Positions 45,739 through 53,589 of a stretch of DNA of 64,000 nt are shown in pieces. Position numbers and translations under genes: made by a program. Each line of letters starts with the position of its first letter. The first letter of the stretch is position 1. The notes beneath the pieces are model-generated. The model made no database searches, was not told the DNA's origin, and was given only the letters and a program-made list of their open reading frames with translations. The DNA comes from Cetobacterium sp. ZOR0034 (GTDB lineage Bacteria > Fusobacteriota > Fusobacteriia > Fusobacteriales > Fusobacteriaceae), in contig NZ_JTLI01000006.1 in assembly GCF_000799075.1 (NCBI RefSeq), positions 1 through 64,000 on the forward strand. Reading direction: 5' to 3'.

Positions 45739-47088
45739 ATGCAATGGATAAAGCAAATAATAGATGTTGTTAATACAATTCTATGGGAAAAAAATATTTT
45801 GGTAGTTATGTTAATAGGGATGGCGTTATATGCGAGTTATAAAACAAAATTCATGCAAGTTAGATTATTTGGTGAAATAGTTAAAACTTTAAAAGGTGAA
45901 AATACAGATGGAGAAGGAATGAGTTCACTAGAAGCTTTTTATTTGGGAACGGCTTGTAGAGTTGGAGCAGGTAATATAGCAGGAGTTGTGGCAGCTATCT
46001 CTATAGGTGGGCCAGGAGCATTATTTTGGATGTGGGTTGTGGCACTATTAGGAGCATCGACATCATTTATAGAATCGATTTTAGCGGTTATTTATCGTGA
46101 AAAATCTGAAGATGGAAGTTATAGAGGTGGAACACCGTGGATAATAAAAAATAGACTTAAAAAGAAGTGGCTAGGAGTGGCTTATGCAATAGCTTCTTTA
46201 CTGTGTTATGTAGGGGTTATCCAAGTTATGTCAAACTCAGTTACAGAATCTATAGTAGGAGCATATAAAATAAAACCGATGATAGTCGGTATAATTTTAT
46301 CGAGCTTAGTGGCGCTGACAATTTTTGGAAAAGGTAAAAAAGATAAGATAGTAGCAGCTTTAAATAAAATAGTCCCAGCAATGGCAGTTACATATTTAGC
46401 AGTGGTATTATACATACTAATTACAAATATAACGGGAATTCCAGCTGTATTCACAAAAATATTCTCTGCTGCTTTTGGAGTGAATCAATTTGCTGGTGGA
46501 GCATTAGGTGGAGTTATAATGCAAGGGGTTAGAAGAGGATTATTTTCAAATGAAGCAGGAAGTGGAAATGGAAATTATGCAGCAGCACTAGCAGATGTCG
46601 ATGAGCCAGTTAAGCAAGGAATGGTTCAATCGTTAAGTGTTTTTGTAGATACGTTAGTAATTTGTAGTGCGACAGCTTTTGTTATATTACTAGCAGATGG
46701 AGTTGCTGTTGAGGGATTAGGAGGAATGGTTTTATTCCAAGAAGCTTTAAAAAGTCATATTGGTTGGATTGGAGCACCATTTACTGTGGTTATTCTATTC
46801 TTCTTCTCGTTTAGTACAATATTAGGAGTTACTTTTTACGGAAGAAATGCGCTTTATTTTATAAGTGAAAATCCGAATGTAAATTTAATGTATCAAGTTG
46901 TTGTGATAGCAATGGTTTATATAGGAGCCGTAGAACAGAATTTCTTTGTGTGGTCTCTAGCAGACTTCGGATTAGGATTGATGACAGTTTTAAATCTAGT
47001 AGCAATATCACCACTAATAGGAGAAGCGGTATCACACTTAGAAAGATATGAAGCGAAAATAAAAGATAAAAGAAAAATAAATATCTAA
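45739..47088 (+). CDS. sodium:alanine symporter family protein
   Basis: An AGCS-family transporter of 449 residues with about 10-11 helices. Signature regions: G-T-A-C-R-V-G-A-G-N-I-A-G-V near residue 73 (the family's G-x-G-N-I-x-G box), and R-R-G-L-F-S-N-E-A-G-S-G-N near 270. The expected cargo is alanine or glycine with Na+. Glycine and alanine binding are not distinguishable by eye. AAGGAGG precedes the ATG. It is divergent from brnQ copy 1 and followed by abgT. Confidence 0.93.
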   Translation: MQWIKQIIDVVNTILWEKNILVVMLIGMALYASYKTKFMQVRLFGEIVKTLKGENTDGEGMSSLEAFYLGTACRVGAGNIAGVVAAISIGGPGALFWMWVVALLGASTSFIESILAVIYREKSEDGSYRGGTPWIIKNRLKKKWLGVAYAIASLLCYVGVIQVMSNSVTESIVGAYKIKPMIVGIILSSLVALTIFGKGKKDKIVAALNKIVPAMAVTYLAVVLYILITNITGIPAVFTKIFSAAFGVNQFAGGALGGVIMQGVRRGLFSNEAGSGNGNYAAALADVDEPVKQGMVQSLSVFVDTLVICSATAFVILLADGVAVEGLGGMVLFQEALKSHIGWIGAPFTVVILFFFSFSTILGVTFYGRNALYFISENPNVNLMYQVVVIAMVYIGAVEQNFFVWSLADFGLGLMTVLNLVAISPLIGEAVSHLERYEAKIKDKRKINI

Positions 47089-47116
47089 AAAACATTTTAA
47101 CAGAAACACTATTGAG

Positions 47117-47149
47117 TAATTAAAAAAATGAGTATGCATTTTTTAATTA
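47117..47149 (+). repeat. AT-only inverted repeat between alanine symporter and abgT
   Basis: TAATTAAAAAAATG and CATTTTTTAATTA form a possible hairpin with a 6-base loop. With almost no GC pairs it would be a weak terminator at best. Confidence 0.3.
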
Positions 47150-47188
47150 AATAGGTTTATACATAAAAAATTACAAACGGGAGGAAAA

Positions 47189-48712
47189 ATGCAGACTGAG
47201 ATACAAAAAAAGAAAAAAGGCTTAGTGGATAGTTTTTTAAATATAATAGAAAAAGGTGGGAATGCTTTACCTAATCCAGGAACTTTATTTGCAATACTAG
47301 CTTTAGTTGTTATTTTAATATCAGGGATAGGTGGAGCTTTAGGCTGGTCAGTGAGTTTTGTAGGAATAAACGGAAGAAGTTTAAAGACAGAAGAGATGAC
47401 AATTTATACTAATTCTCTAATGACAAAAGAGGGTATAAACTATATATTTAATTCTATGGTAAAAAACTTTACAGATTTTGCTCCGCTAGGAACAGTACTA
47501 GTGGCTATGATAGGTATAGGAATAGCTGAAAGATCGGGCTTAATTGCAACTATTTTAAGAAAGGTAGCATTATCAACACCTAAAAAAATGGTGACTATGA
47601 TGGTTATATTTTTAGGAATAATGTCGAATGTAGCGGCAGATGCAGGTTATGTAGTATTACCACCTTTAGCTGCATTGATATTCTTATCGTTTGGAAGACA
47701 TCCTATAGCGGGTTTAGCAGCTGCGTTTGCAGGAGTTTCAGGAGGGTTTTCAGCTAACTTGTTAATAGGAGCTTTAGATCCACTTTTAGGAGGAATTTCA
47801 ACTGAAGCTGCTAAGATTCTAGATCCAAATTATGTTGTTTCACCATCTGCAAATTGGTATTTTATGATTGCCTCAACATTTGTAATTACTATTTTAGGAA
47901 CTTTAGTAAACTCTAAAATTGTTGAACCGAGATTAGGAAAATATATTGGAGAAGAAAAAATAGAATTAGAACAGATAACTCAAGAGGAGAAAAATGCTTT
48001 AAGAATTGCCGGAATAGCCACAATAGTAGTAATTATAATATTAATTCCAGTATATTTTGCTTTAGGTAAAAATTTCTTATTGAGTGGATTAGTTCCTGCA
48101 ATTGTTTTATTCTTTGCAATTCCAGGATTAGCGTATGGTAAATCTATTGGAACAATAAAAAATGATAATGATGTGATGGGGATGTTGACAAAGTCTATGG
48201 AAGGTATGGCAGGATATATAGTTTTGGTATTCTTTGCAGCTCAGTTTATAGCATATTTTGGATATACAAATTTAGGAACGATACTAGCTGTAAAAGGTGC
48301 AGACTTCTTAGAAACAACAGGAATAGGAGGAATTCCATTAATTATAGGATTTATAATGATTGTAGGATTCTTGAATCTATTTATGGGGTCGGCGTTAGCT
48401 AAATGGGCTATTTTAGCTCCAGTATTTGTACCGATGTTAATGAGAATAGGCTATTCACCTGAATTCACTCAATTAGCATATAGAATAGGAGATTCGACTA
48501 CGAATATAATCTCTCCTTTAATGTCATATTTTGCTATGATAATTGTATTTATGCAAAAATATGATAAGAAATCATCGATTGGAACTTTAATATCTATAAT
48601 GCTACCATACTCTATTGTATTCATGATTGGGTGGTCTATATTCTTAGCGATATGGATGTTAAGTGGATTTCCTATAGGTCCAGAAATAGATATTTTATTA
48701 AAAGGTTTTTAA
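47189..48712 (+). CDS. AbgT-family transporter
   Basis: A 507-residue membrane protein of the AbgT family (p-aminobenzoyl-glutamate uptake in E. coli; sulfonamide efflux in YdaH/MtrF). Family boxes: N-x-L-P-N-P-G-T-L-F near residue 29, A-D-A-G-Y-V-V-L-P-P-L-A-A near 152, and G-S-A-L-A-K-W-A-I-L-A-P-V-F-V-P near 400. It starts after GGGAGG. Its neighbours are amino acid carriers and a WYL-type gene, so an amino acid- or peptide-like cargo is reasonable. Confidence 0.93.
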   Translation: MQTEIQKKKKGLVDSFLNIIEKGGNALPNPGTLFAILALVVILISGIGGALGWSVSFVGINGRSLKTEEMTIYTNSLMTKEGINYIFNSMVKNFTDFAPLGTVLVAMIGIGIAERSGLIATILRKVALSTPKKMVTMMVIFLGIMSNVAADAGYVVLPPLAALIFLSFGRHPIAGLAAAFAGVSGGFSANLLIGALDPLLGGISTEAAKILDPNYVVSPSANWYFMIASTFVITILGTLVNSKIVEPRLGKYIGEEKIELEQITQEEKNALRIAGIATIVVIIILIPVYFALGKNFLLSGLVPAIVLFFAIPGLAYGKSIGTIKNDNDVMGMLTKSMEGMAGYIVLVFFAAQFIAYFGYTNLGTILAVKGADFLETTGIGGIPLIIGFIMIVGFLNLFMGSALAKWAILAPVFVPMLMRIGYSPEFTQLAYRIGDSTTNIISPLMSYFAMIIVFMQKYDKKSSIGTLISIMLPYSIVFMIGWSIFLAIWMLSGFPIGPEIDILLKGF

Positions 48713-48785
48713 TGTGACAGGATATTCTCATAGATTTTTTTTAAAAATTAATATATAATAATACAAAGAAAAATATGGGAGATAG

Positions 48786-49631
48786 ATGATGAAGAAGATT
48801 AGGGTTACAGTTTCGGAAGATATTTGGAGACTTTTAAAAAAAGATTCAGAAGAGTTCGGGATAAACAACAATAAACTTTGTAATTTTATTTTAGATAAAT
48901 TTAAATATTCTAAAAAGTTTGATCTTGATAGATTTATTGAACCTCAAGGAAGACCTTTGAAAAAAGTTATACAATTTGATTTGAATGTTTCAAACAAAGG
49001 GATATATTATGATATATTGAAAGCAAATGATGTAGATGTTGAAGCTGAATTTTTTAGAGAATTATTTGAAGTTTATTCATCTCAATTTAAATATCAGAGA
49101 GAAATTTTTATATTTCAAGAAACCTATAAAGCTGTTTTAGAAGCAATAAAAAATAAGGTTAAAATGAGAATCTTATACATGGAAGAGAGTTTTACAATAT
49201 CACCATATTTTATAAAAAGAGAGGATCAAGGAGACGAAAACTTTATATTTGCATATGATGATGAAAATAAAATATATAGAAGTATAAAATTAAAGGATGC
49301 TATTATTTTAGGAACTTTAAATGAAAAGATTCAAGTTAGAGATAAAAAGTATATTGAAAATATGAGAAAAAACTTTGATCCATTTTTAGGTGAGAGGTTA
49401 ATAATAAAAGCAAGATTTACTCCACGAGGTGAGAGTATGCTAAAAAGTTTTACAAACTATAAACCGAAGTTGATAAAAAAAGAAGAGGATATATATTTCT
49501 TTGAAATGACTTTGGAAAATGCGAAATTTTATTTTGCATCTTTTTTGAAAGAAGTACGAATAATAGAACCTCAAAAATTAAAGGATGAATTGAAGAAATC
49601 TTTTTTAGAAGCATATAAGATATATGAATAA
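48786..49631 (+). CDS. putative regulator: two ribbon-helix-helix-like segments plus WYL domain
   Basis: A 281-residue soluble protein. Residues 3-40 (K-I-R-V-T-V-S-E-D-I-W, then two helices) look like a ribbon-helix-helix DNA-binding unit, and residues 60-100 (K-V-I-Q-F-D-L-N-V-S, then two helices) look like a second one. From about 115 to 205 a WYL-type beta domain follows (V-K-M-R-I-L-Y, then S-P-Y-F-I-K-R, and the I-K-L-K-D-A-I end), and the C terminus resembles the WYL C-terminal extension. WYL proteins usually carry an HTH; the RHH pair is a less common build. Two neighbouring ATGs (48786, 48789) can serve as start. Likely controls nearby transporters, by position only. Confidence 0.65.
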   Translation: MMKKIRVTVSEDIWRLLKKDSEEFGINNNKLCNFILDKFKYSKKFDLDRFIEPQGRPLKKVIQFDLNVSNKGIYYDILKANDVDVEAEFFRELFEVYSSQFKYQREIFIFQETYKAVLEAIKNKVKMRILYMEESFTISPYFIKREDQGDENFIFAYDDENKIYRSIKLKDAIILGTLNEKIQVRDKKYIENMRKNFDPFLGERLIIKARFTPRGESMLKSFTNYKPKLIKKEEDIYFFEMTLENAKFYFASFLKEVRIIEPQKLKDELKKSFLEAYKIYE

Positions 49632-49646
49632 GAATTGTATAAACAC

Positions 49647-49675
49647 TTGAAATAACGAAAAAAAAGTGTTATTAT
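49647..49675 (+). promoter_or_regulatory. promoter of brnQ copy 2
   Basis: TTGAAA (49647-49652), a 17-base spacer and TATTAT (49670-49675). It starts 15 bases after the WYL gene's stop and lies upstream of the hairpin described next. Confidence 0.65.
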
Positions 49676-49705
49676 TAACAAAAATTAAAAATAATTATTA
49701 AAATA

Positions 49706-49738
49706 AAAAGCAATCTTAATATTCAAGATTGCTTTTTT
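49706..49738 (+). terminator. terminator-like hairpin inside the brnQ copy 2 leader
   Basis: A 12-base perfect stem, AAAAGCAATCTT (49706-49717) with AAGATTGCTTTT (49725-49736), a 7-base loop and a T run. It lies between the promoter at 49647-49675 and the brnQ start at 49764, so it is either an attenuator for brnQ or the end of the upstream transcript. Confidence 0.7.
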
Positions 49739-49763
49739 AATAAATTTTATATGGGGAGGACGT

Positions 49764-50996
49764 ATGAATAAGAGAAAAGAGATTGTTGTTTTAGGGTTGG
49801 CATTATTTTCAATGTTTTTTGGAGCAGGAAATTTATTATTTCCCCCTTCGTTAGGGGTTGCAGTTGGGCAAAGTTGGATTTCAGCTGGAATAGGTTTTTT
49901 TGTAACTGGAGTAGGATTGCCACTATTGGGAATATTAGCCTTTACAAAAGGTGGAACATTGGATGAGTTTGCAAGCAAAGTATCACAAAAATTTAACAAG
50001 GCTTATTTAACAACACTTATTTTAGTTATAGGGCCATTATTTGCAATCCCTAGAACCGGATCGACAACATTTGAAATGGGAGTTCTACCATTAATAGGGG
50101 GAGCAAATCCTAAATTGATGGCGATAGCGTGTTCAGTACTGTTTTTTACGATTACATTATTTTTAGTAATGAATGAATCTAAGGTAACAGATATTCTAGG
50201 AAAATTTTTAACACCAATTATTTTAGTTATATTAGTTCTTATAACTATATTTGGTATTTTGAATCCAATTGGAGAAGCAATTCCAACAACTGTAAAAGGA
50301 AGTCAATTTGCATATGGATTTATAAATGGTTATCAAACAATGGATGCTTTAGCTTCAGTTTTATTTGGAGTTGTAATAATTAAAGGTTTAGAAACGAAAG
50401 GAATAAAAGATTCTAAAGAACAAAAATCGTTCTTAACGGGAGCAGGAGTAATAGCAGCAATAGGACTAGGAGTAATATATTTTAGTTTGATATACTTGGG
50501 GTCTCAAATTAGTTTTATGAAAAATTTATCAACAGCTCAAATAGCTTTGACTATAGCAGAATTAACACTTGGTAGTTCGGGTAAATTGGCATTTGGAATA
50601 TGCGTTGCGGCAGCATGTTTGACAACATCTGTTGGATTGACAGCTTTAGTTAGTGATTGGTTCTCAAAGTTAATGGGAATTTCTTATAAAAATGTTGCGA
50701 TTATAACTTGTGTATTTTCAGCAGTTTTAGCAGTAGCGGGATTAGATTATATAATTAACTTAGCTATTCCTGTATTAGTAATATTATATCCATTGACAAT
50801 TGTTTTAATTGTTTTAAACGTTTTTGGTGTTGAAAATAAAAATTGTTATATTTTTACAGCTTTAGTTACTTTGATAGTTAGTACACTAGAGGTATTAAAG
50901 ATAGATTTATCAATTATTCCACTTGCAGATTTAGGTTTTCCTTGGATAGTACCGGGAATAGTAGCCTTTGTTTTGGCAAAAATAACAAAAAAATAA
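49764..50996 (+). CDS. brnQ: branched-chain amino acid carrier BrnQ, copy 2
   Basis: LIV-II family carrier, 410 residues and about 12 helices, with F-F-G-A-G-N-L-L-F-P-P near residue 18, G-P-L-F-A-I-P-R-T near 92 and N-G-Y-Q-T-M-D-A-L-A near 202. It is closely similar to the copy at 44164-45426, in the opposite orientation; the main differences are in the C-terminal 40 residues. GGGGAGG precedes the ATG. Expression seems to be subject to the hairpin just upstream. Confidence 0.94.
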   Translation: MNKRKEIVVLGLALFSMFFGAGNLLFPPSLGVAVGQSWISAGIGFFVTGVGLPLLGILAFTKGGTLDEFASKVSQKFNKAYLTTLILVIGPLFAIPRTGSTTFEMGVLPLIGGANPKLMAIACSVLFFTITLFLVMNESKVTDILGKFLTPIILVILVLITIFGILNPIGEAIPTTVKGSQFAYGFINGYQTMDALASVLFGVVIIKGLETKGIKDSKEQKSFLTGAGVIAAIGLGVIYFSLIYLGSQISFMKNLSTAQIALTIAELTLGSSGKLAFGICVAAACLTTSVGLTALVSDWFSKLMGISYKNVAIITCVFSAVLAVAGLDYIINLAIPVLVILYPLTIVLIVLNVFGVENKNCYIFTALVTLIVSTLEVLKIDLSIIPLADLGFPWIVPGIVAFVLAKITKK

Positions 50997-51035
50997 TAAA
51001 AAAGTTGTTTGTATATACTTAATATATTAAAAATG

Positions 51036-51065
51036 AACTCAATCAAATTTGATTGAGTTTTTTTT
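51036..51065 (+). terminator. rho-independent terminator of brnQ copy 2
   Basis: AACTCAATCAAA and TTTGATTGAGTT make a perfect palindrome (51036-51059), followed by T to 51065. Confidence 0.85.
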
Positions 51066-51075
51066 AAATATTCAC

Positions 51076-51104
51076 TTGAAAAAAAAGGGGAAAGGGTGTA
51101 TAAT
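51076..51104 (+). promoter_or_regulatory. promoter of the formate/nitrite transporter gene
   Basis: TTGAAA (51076-51081), a 17-base spacer and TATAAT (51099-51104), 35 bases before the GTG start. Confidence 0.75.
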
Positions 51105-51139
51105 TCGAAACTGTACGAAAAGAAATCAGGAGGAAAAAA

Positions 51140-51901
51140 GTGAAGGTTTATTTAACAAACAAAGAAACAACAGAACAAGTTCTTCTTTTAGGAGAAAACA
51201 AAGGGCATTACACATTTACAAAAACAGTTTTACTAGGATTTATGGGAGGTGTATATATAGCTCTTTCAGCATTAGGAAATTTAATTGCTAACTTTACTGT
51301 AGGTGGAGGGGCAGGGAAGTTTATTGGTGCTGCAGTTTTCCCAACAGGATTGATGTTAGTTGTTTTGGTTGGGGGATCACTATTTACTGGAGATTGTTTA
51401 GGATTATTAGCATTTACAAAGGGTAAAGTAGAAAAGACAACATATGTGAGAAATTTAAGTGCAGTTTGGATAGGGAACTTTTTAGGATCAATATTTATAG
51501 CTTATGTGTCTTATTTAGCAGGAAATTATTCATCTCCTGAATTTGCGAAATATGTAGTTGGAGTTGCAGAACATAAAGTGCATTTAACTTTCGTAGAAGC
51601 TTTAGCTAGCGGGTTTTTATGTAATGTTTTAGTTGCTATAGCGGTATGGTTTGCATTAGCAGCAAAAGATTTAGCAGGAAAAATTTTAGCAATTTGGTTC
51701 CCAATTATGTTGTTCATTTTAGGAGGGTTCCAGCACGTTGTTGCAAATATGTATTATATAAGTATGGGAAAGATTTTAATGTCATCAGTTTATTCTCCAA
51801 CTGAGATGGGAATTCATTTCTTGGCGGTAACAATAGGAAACTTCTTATCAGGAGCTTTATTCTTACCTTTAATCTATAAAAAGTTATATATGAACGATTA
51901 A
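51140..51901 (+). CDS. formate/nitrite transporter family protein
   Basis: An FNT channel of 253 residues with six hydrophobic helices, forming a pentamer in the family. The central histidine is in G-G-F-Q-H-V-V-A-N-M-Y-Y, near residue 195, and the internal repeat start G-G-V-Y-I-A-L-S is near 38. The start is GTG at 51140 after CAGGAGG. Formate export is the likely job in a fermenting anaerobe; nitrite or hydrosulfide cannot be excluded. It is a single-gene unit. Confidence 0.9.
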   Translation: MKVYLTNKETTEQVLLLGENKGHYTFTKTVLLGFMGGVYIALSALGNLIANFTVGGGAGKFIGAAVFPTGLMLVVLVGGSLFTGDCLGLLAFTKGKVEKTTYVRNLSAVWIGNFLGSIFIAYVSYLAGNYSSPEFAKYVVGVAEHKVHLTFVEALASGFLCNVLVAIAVWFALAAKDLAGKILAIWFPIMLFILGGFQHVVANMYYISMGKILMSSVYSPTEMGIHFLAVTIGNFLSGALFLPLIYKKLYMND

Positions 51902-51905
51902 TAAA

Positions 51906-51944
51906 AAAAGAGGAGTCGCTTAATTCTAAGCGTACTCCTCTTTT
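51906..51944. terminator. two-way terminator, FNT channel / SDR gene
   Basis: AAAAGAGGAGT-CGCTTA (51906-51922) pairs with TAAGCG-T-ACTCCTCTTTT (51927-51944), one bulged T, and a 4-base loop; A/T runs on both sides. Confidence 0.92.
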
Positions 51945-51950
51945 AAATTA

Positions 51951-52724
51951 CTATTTGTTTCTATGAACAGTTCTTCCATCAGCTTGATGGTTTGGTGTCA
52001 TTGCAATTTCTGTTAACTGAACATTTTCAGGTAAACCAGTGGCATAGATAACAACATCTGCTACGTCATCTGGAGTTAAAGCATCAATACCCTTATAAGT
52101 ATTTTTCGCTTTTTCACTATCACCTTTAAATCTTACTTTGCTAAATTCAGTTTCAACTAAGCCAGGTTTGATATTTGTAACTCTGATATTAGTGTCAACA
52201 AGGTCGATTCTAAGACCGTCAGAGAATGTTTTTACAGCAGCTTTCGTTGCACAGTAGATAGCCCCACCAGCATAAGCGCAATCTCCAGCGATAGATCCGA
52301 TGTTAACGATATGTCCACTATCATTTTTTAACATTAAAGGAACAATAGTACTAGTTACATAAAGCATTCCTTTTATATTAGTATCGATAACAGTGTCGAT
52401 ATCTGTAGGTGATGCAAGATAAACTTTATCTAAACCTAAAGCTAATCCGGCATTATTGATTAAAATATCAATCTTTCTAAAAGATTCTGGAAGAGAGTTT
52501 ACTTGTTCTTCGATATCTGAGCTTTTAGTTACATCCATAACTAAAGTATAAACTCTAATTCCATATTTTCTAATAAGCTCTTCTTTTAATGAATCAAGAA
52601 GGTCAGAGCTTCTCGCTGTTAAAATTAGATTAGCACCTTTTTCAGCATATGCAAGAGCACAACTTCTTCCGATTCCTTTTGTAGCACCTGTAATGAAAAC
52701 CGTTTTACCATATAATTTGTTCAT
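51951..52724 (-). CDS. SDR-family NADP-dependent 3-hydroxy acid dehydrogenase, YdfG-like
   Basis: A 257-residue short-chain dehydrogenase. Cofactor loop T-G-A-T-K-G-I-G-R near residue 12, A-R in the NADP-selecting strand (L-T-A-R-S), N-N-A-G-L-A near 92, catalytic Ser in I-G-S-I-A-G and Y-C-A-T-K near 158. The P-G-L-V-E-T-E-F-S box after it is typical of YdfG (serine/3-hydroxyisobutyrate or malonic semialdehyde reductase). Substrate not certain. It heads nothing; aroK follows upstream on the - strand with a gap of 10 bases. Confidence 0.85.
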   Translation of the reverse strand: MNKLYGKTVFITGATKGIGRSCALAYAEKGANLILTARSSDLLDSLKEELIRKYGIRVYTLVMDVTKSSDIEEQVNSLPESFRKIDILINNAGLALGLDKVYLASPTDIDTVIDTNIKGMLYVTSTIVPLMLKNDSGHIVNIGSIAGDCAYAGGAIYCATKAAVKTFSDGLRIDLVDTNIRVTNIKPGLVETEFSKVRFKGDSEKAKNTYKGIDALTPDDVADVVIYATGLPENVQLTEIAMTPNHQADGRTVHRNK

Positions 52725-52734
52725 AGAAACCCCC

Positions 52735-53253
52735 TTAGCTTAAAATATAAGCATTTTTTATTTTTTCAACACTATCATAAATATTTGTGTTTAAATCTAT
52801 TTTAATTGAAAAATCAGAAGAGATTTTATAAAGTGTTTTTCTTTTTTCGTAAAGCTCTTCAATGGTTTTAAAAATATCTTCAGAGTTATTTAGAAGAGGT
52901 CTAGTCTTACTTCGTTTAACTCTCTCGTAAATTGTATTTATATCACAATCTAAATAAACAACAAAAGATGTTGTCTTTAAGTTTTTGATATTTACATTAT
53001 CAACGATAGCGCCTCCCCCAGTTGAAATAATAATATTATTATCTCTTGACTCCTCTTCGATAATTTTTCTTTCAAGATCTCTAAAGTATTTTTCACCATA
53101 TTCTTCAAATATTTCAGAGATAGTTTTCTTTTCTCTGATAGATATACAACGATCGATATCTATAAACTTCATATCTAGACTTTTAGCAAGAATTCTTCCA
53201 ATTGTAGTTTTTCCGCTACCCATAAAGCCTATGAGAGCAATATTAGCTTTCAT
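52735..53253 (-). CDS. aroK: shikimate kinase
   Basis: Phosphorylates shikimate in aromatic amino acid synthesis. It has 172 residues. P-loop G-F-M-G-S-G-K-T-T near residue 9; shikimate-binding Asp in F-I-D-I-D (near 33); R in Y-F-R-D-L-E; G-G-G in I-S-T-G-G-G-A near 80; adenine-lid R in T-R-P-L-L. The ATG is followed closely after the DUF1904 gene (5 bases). Other aro genes are not in the window. Confidence 0.94.
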   Translation of the reverse strand: MKANIALIGFMGSGKTTIGRILAKSLDMKFIDIDRCISIREKKTISEIFEEYGEKYFRDLERKIIEEESRDNNIIISTGGGAIVDNVNIKNLKTTSFVVYLDCDINTIYERVKRSKTRPLLNNSEDIFKTIEELYEKRKTLYKISSDFSIKIDLNTNIYDSVEKIKNAYILS

Positions 53254-53258
53254 AAAAC

Positions 53259-53588
53259 TTAGAAATGCTCTCCGTTATCATAATAATCAGAACCTTCAAG
53301 GGGATAGAAGATAACAGTAGTATCATTATCATTAGTTAGTTTTTTACAAAATTTAGTAATAAAGTTAGCAACTAAATCTTTTGTTTCTTGTCCTCTATCA
53401 AACCAAGCAACATCAACAAATATATATCCAGGAACGATAGCTCCATCAAAGATGTACTCAGTTTCAGTATGCTCAATTGTGAACCAAGTTCTGTCACATT
53501 TGATAATATTAGTTAAACCATCGATTAATTCTTTGCTATTTTCGATTAAAATTTTCTTGTCAATACCTCTAAATTTTAAGTGTGGCAT
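53259..53588 (-). CDS. DUF1904 family protein
   Basis: A 109-residue protein of the DUF1904 family, a tautomerase-like small fold: M-P-H-L-K-F-R-G-I at the start and [14 protein letters not shown] near residue 78 are the family marks. Function unknown. The mature proline after Met1 would be the catalytic base if it were a true tautomerase; here Pro2 is present. It sits 1 base after the M16 protease gene and 5 bases before aroK. AAGGAGG precedes the ATG. Confidence 0.8.
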   Translation of the reverse strand: MPHLKFRGIDKKILIENSKELIDGLTNIIKCDRTWFTIEHTETEYIFDGAIVPGYIFVDVAWFDRGQETKDLVANFITKFCKKLTNDNDTTVIFYPLEGSDYYDNGEHF

Positions 53589-53589
53589 T

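Noticed and set aside
47117-47149. Terminator after the alanine symporter
   Set aside because: The hairpin is almost wholly A-T and the run after it is mixed; kept only as a repeat.
44164-50996. Composite transposon bounded by the two brnQ copies
   Set aside because: The inverted copies are carrier genes, not insertion sequences. No transposase, terminal repeats or target duplications are visible.
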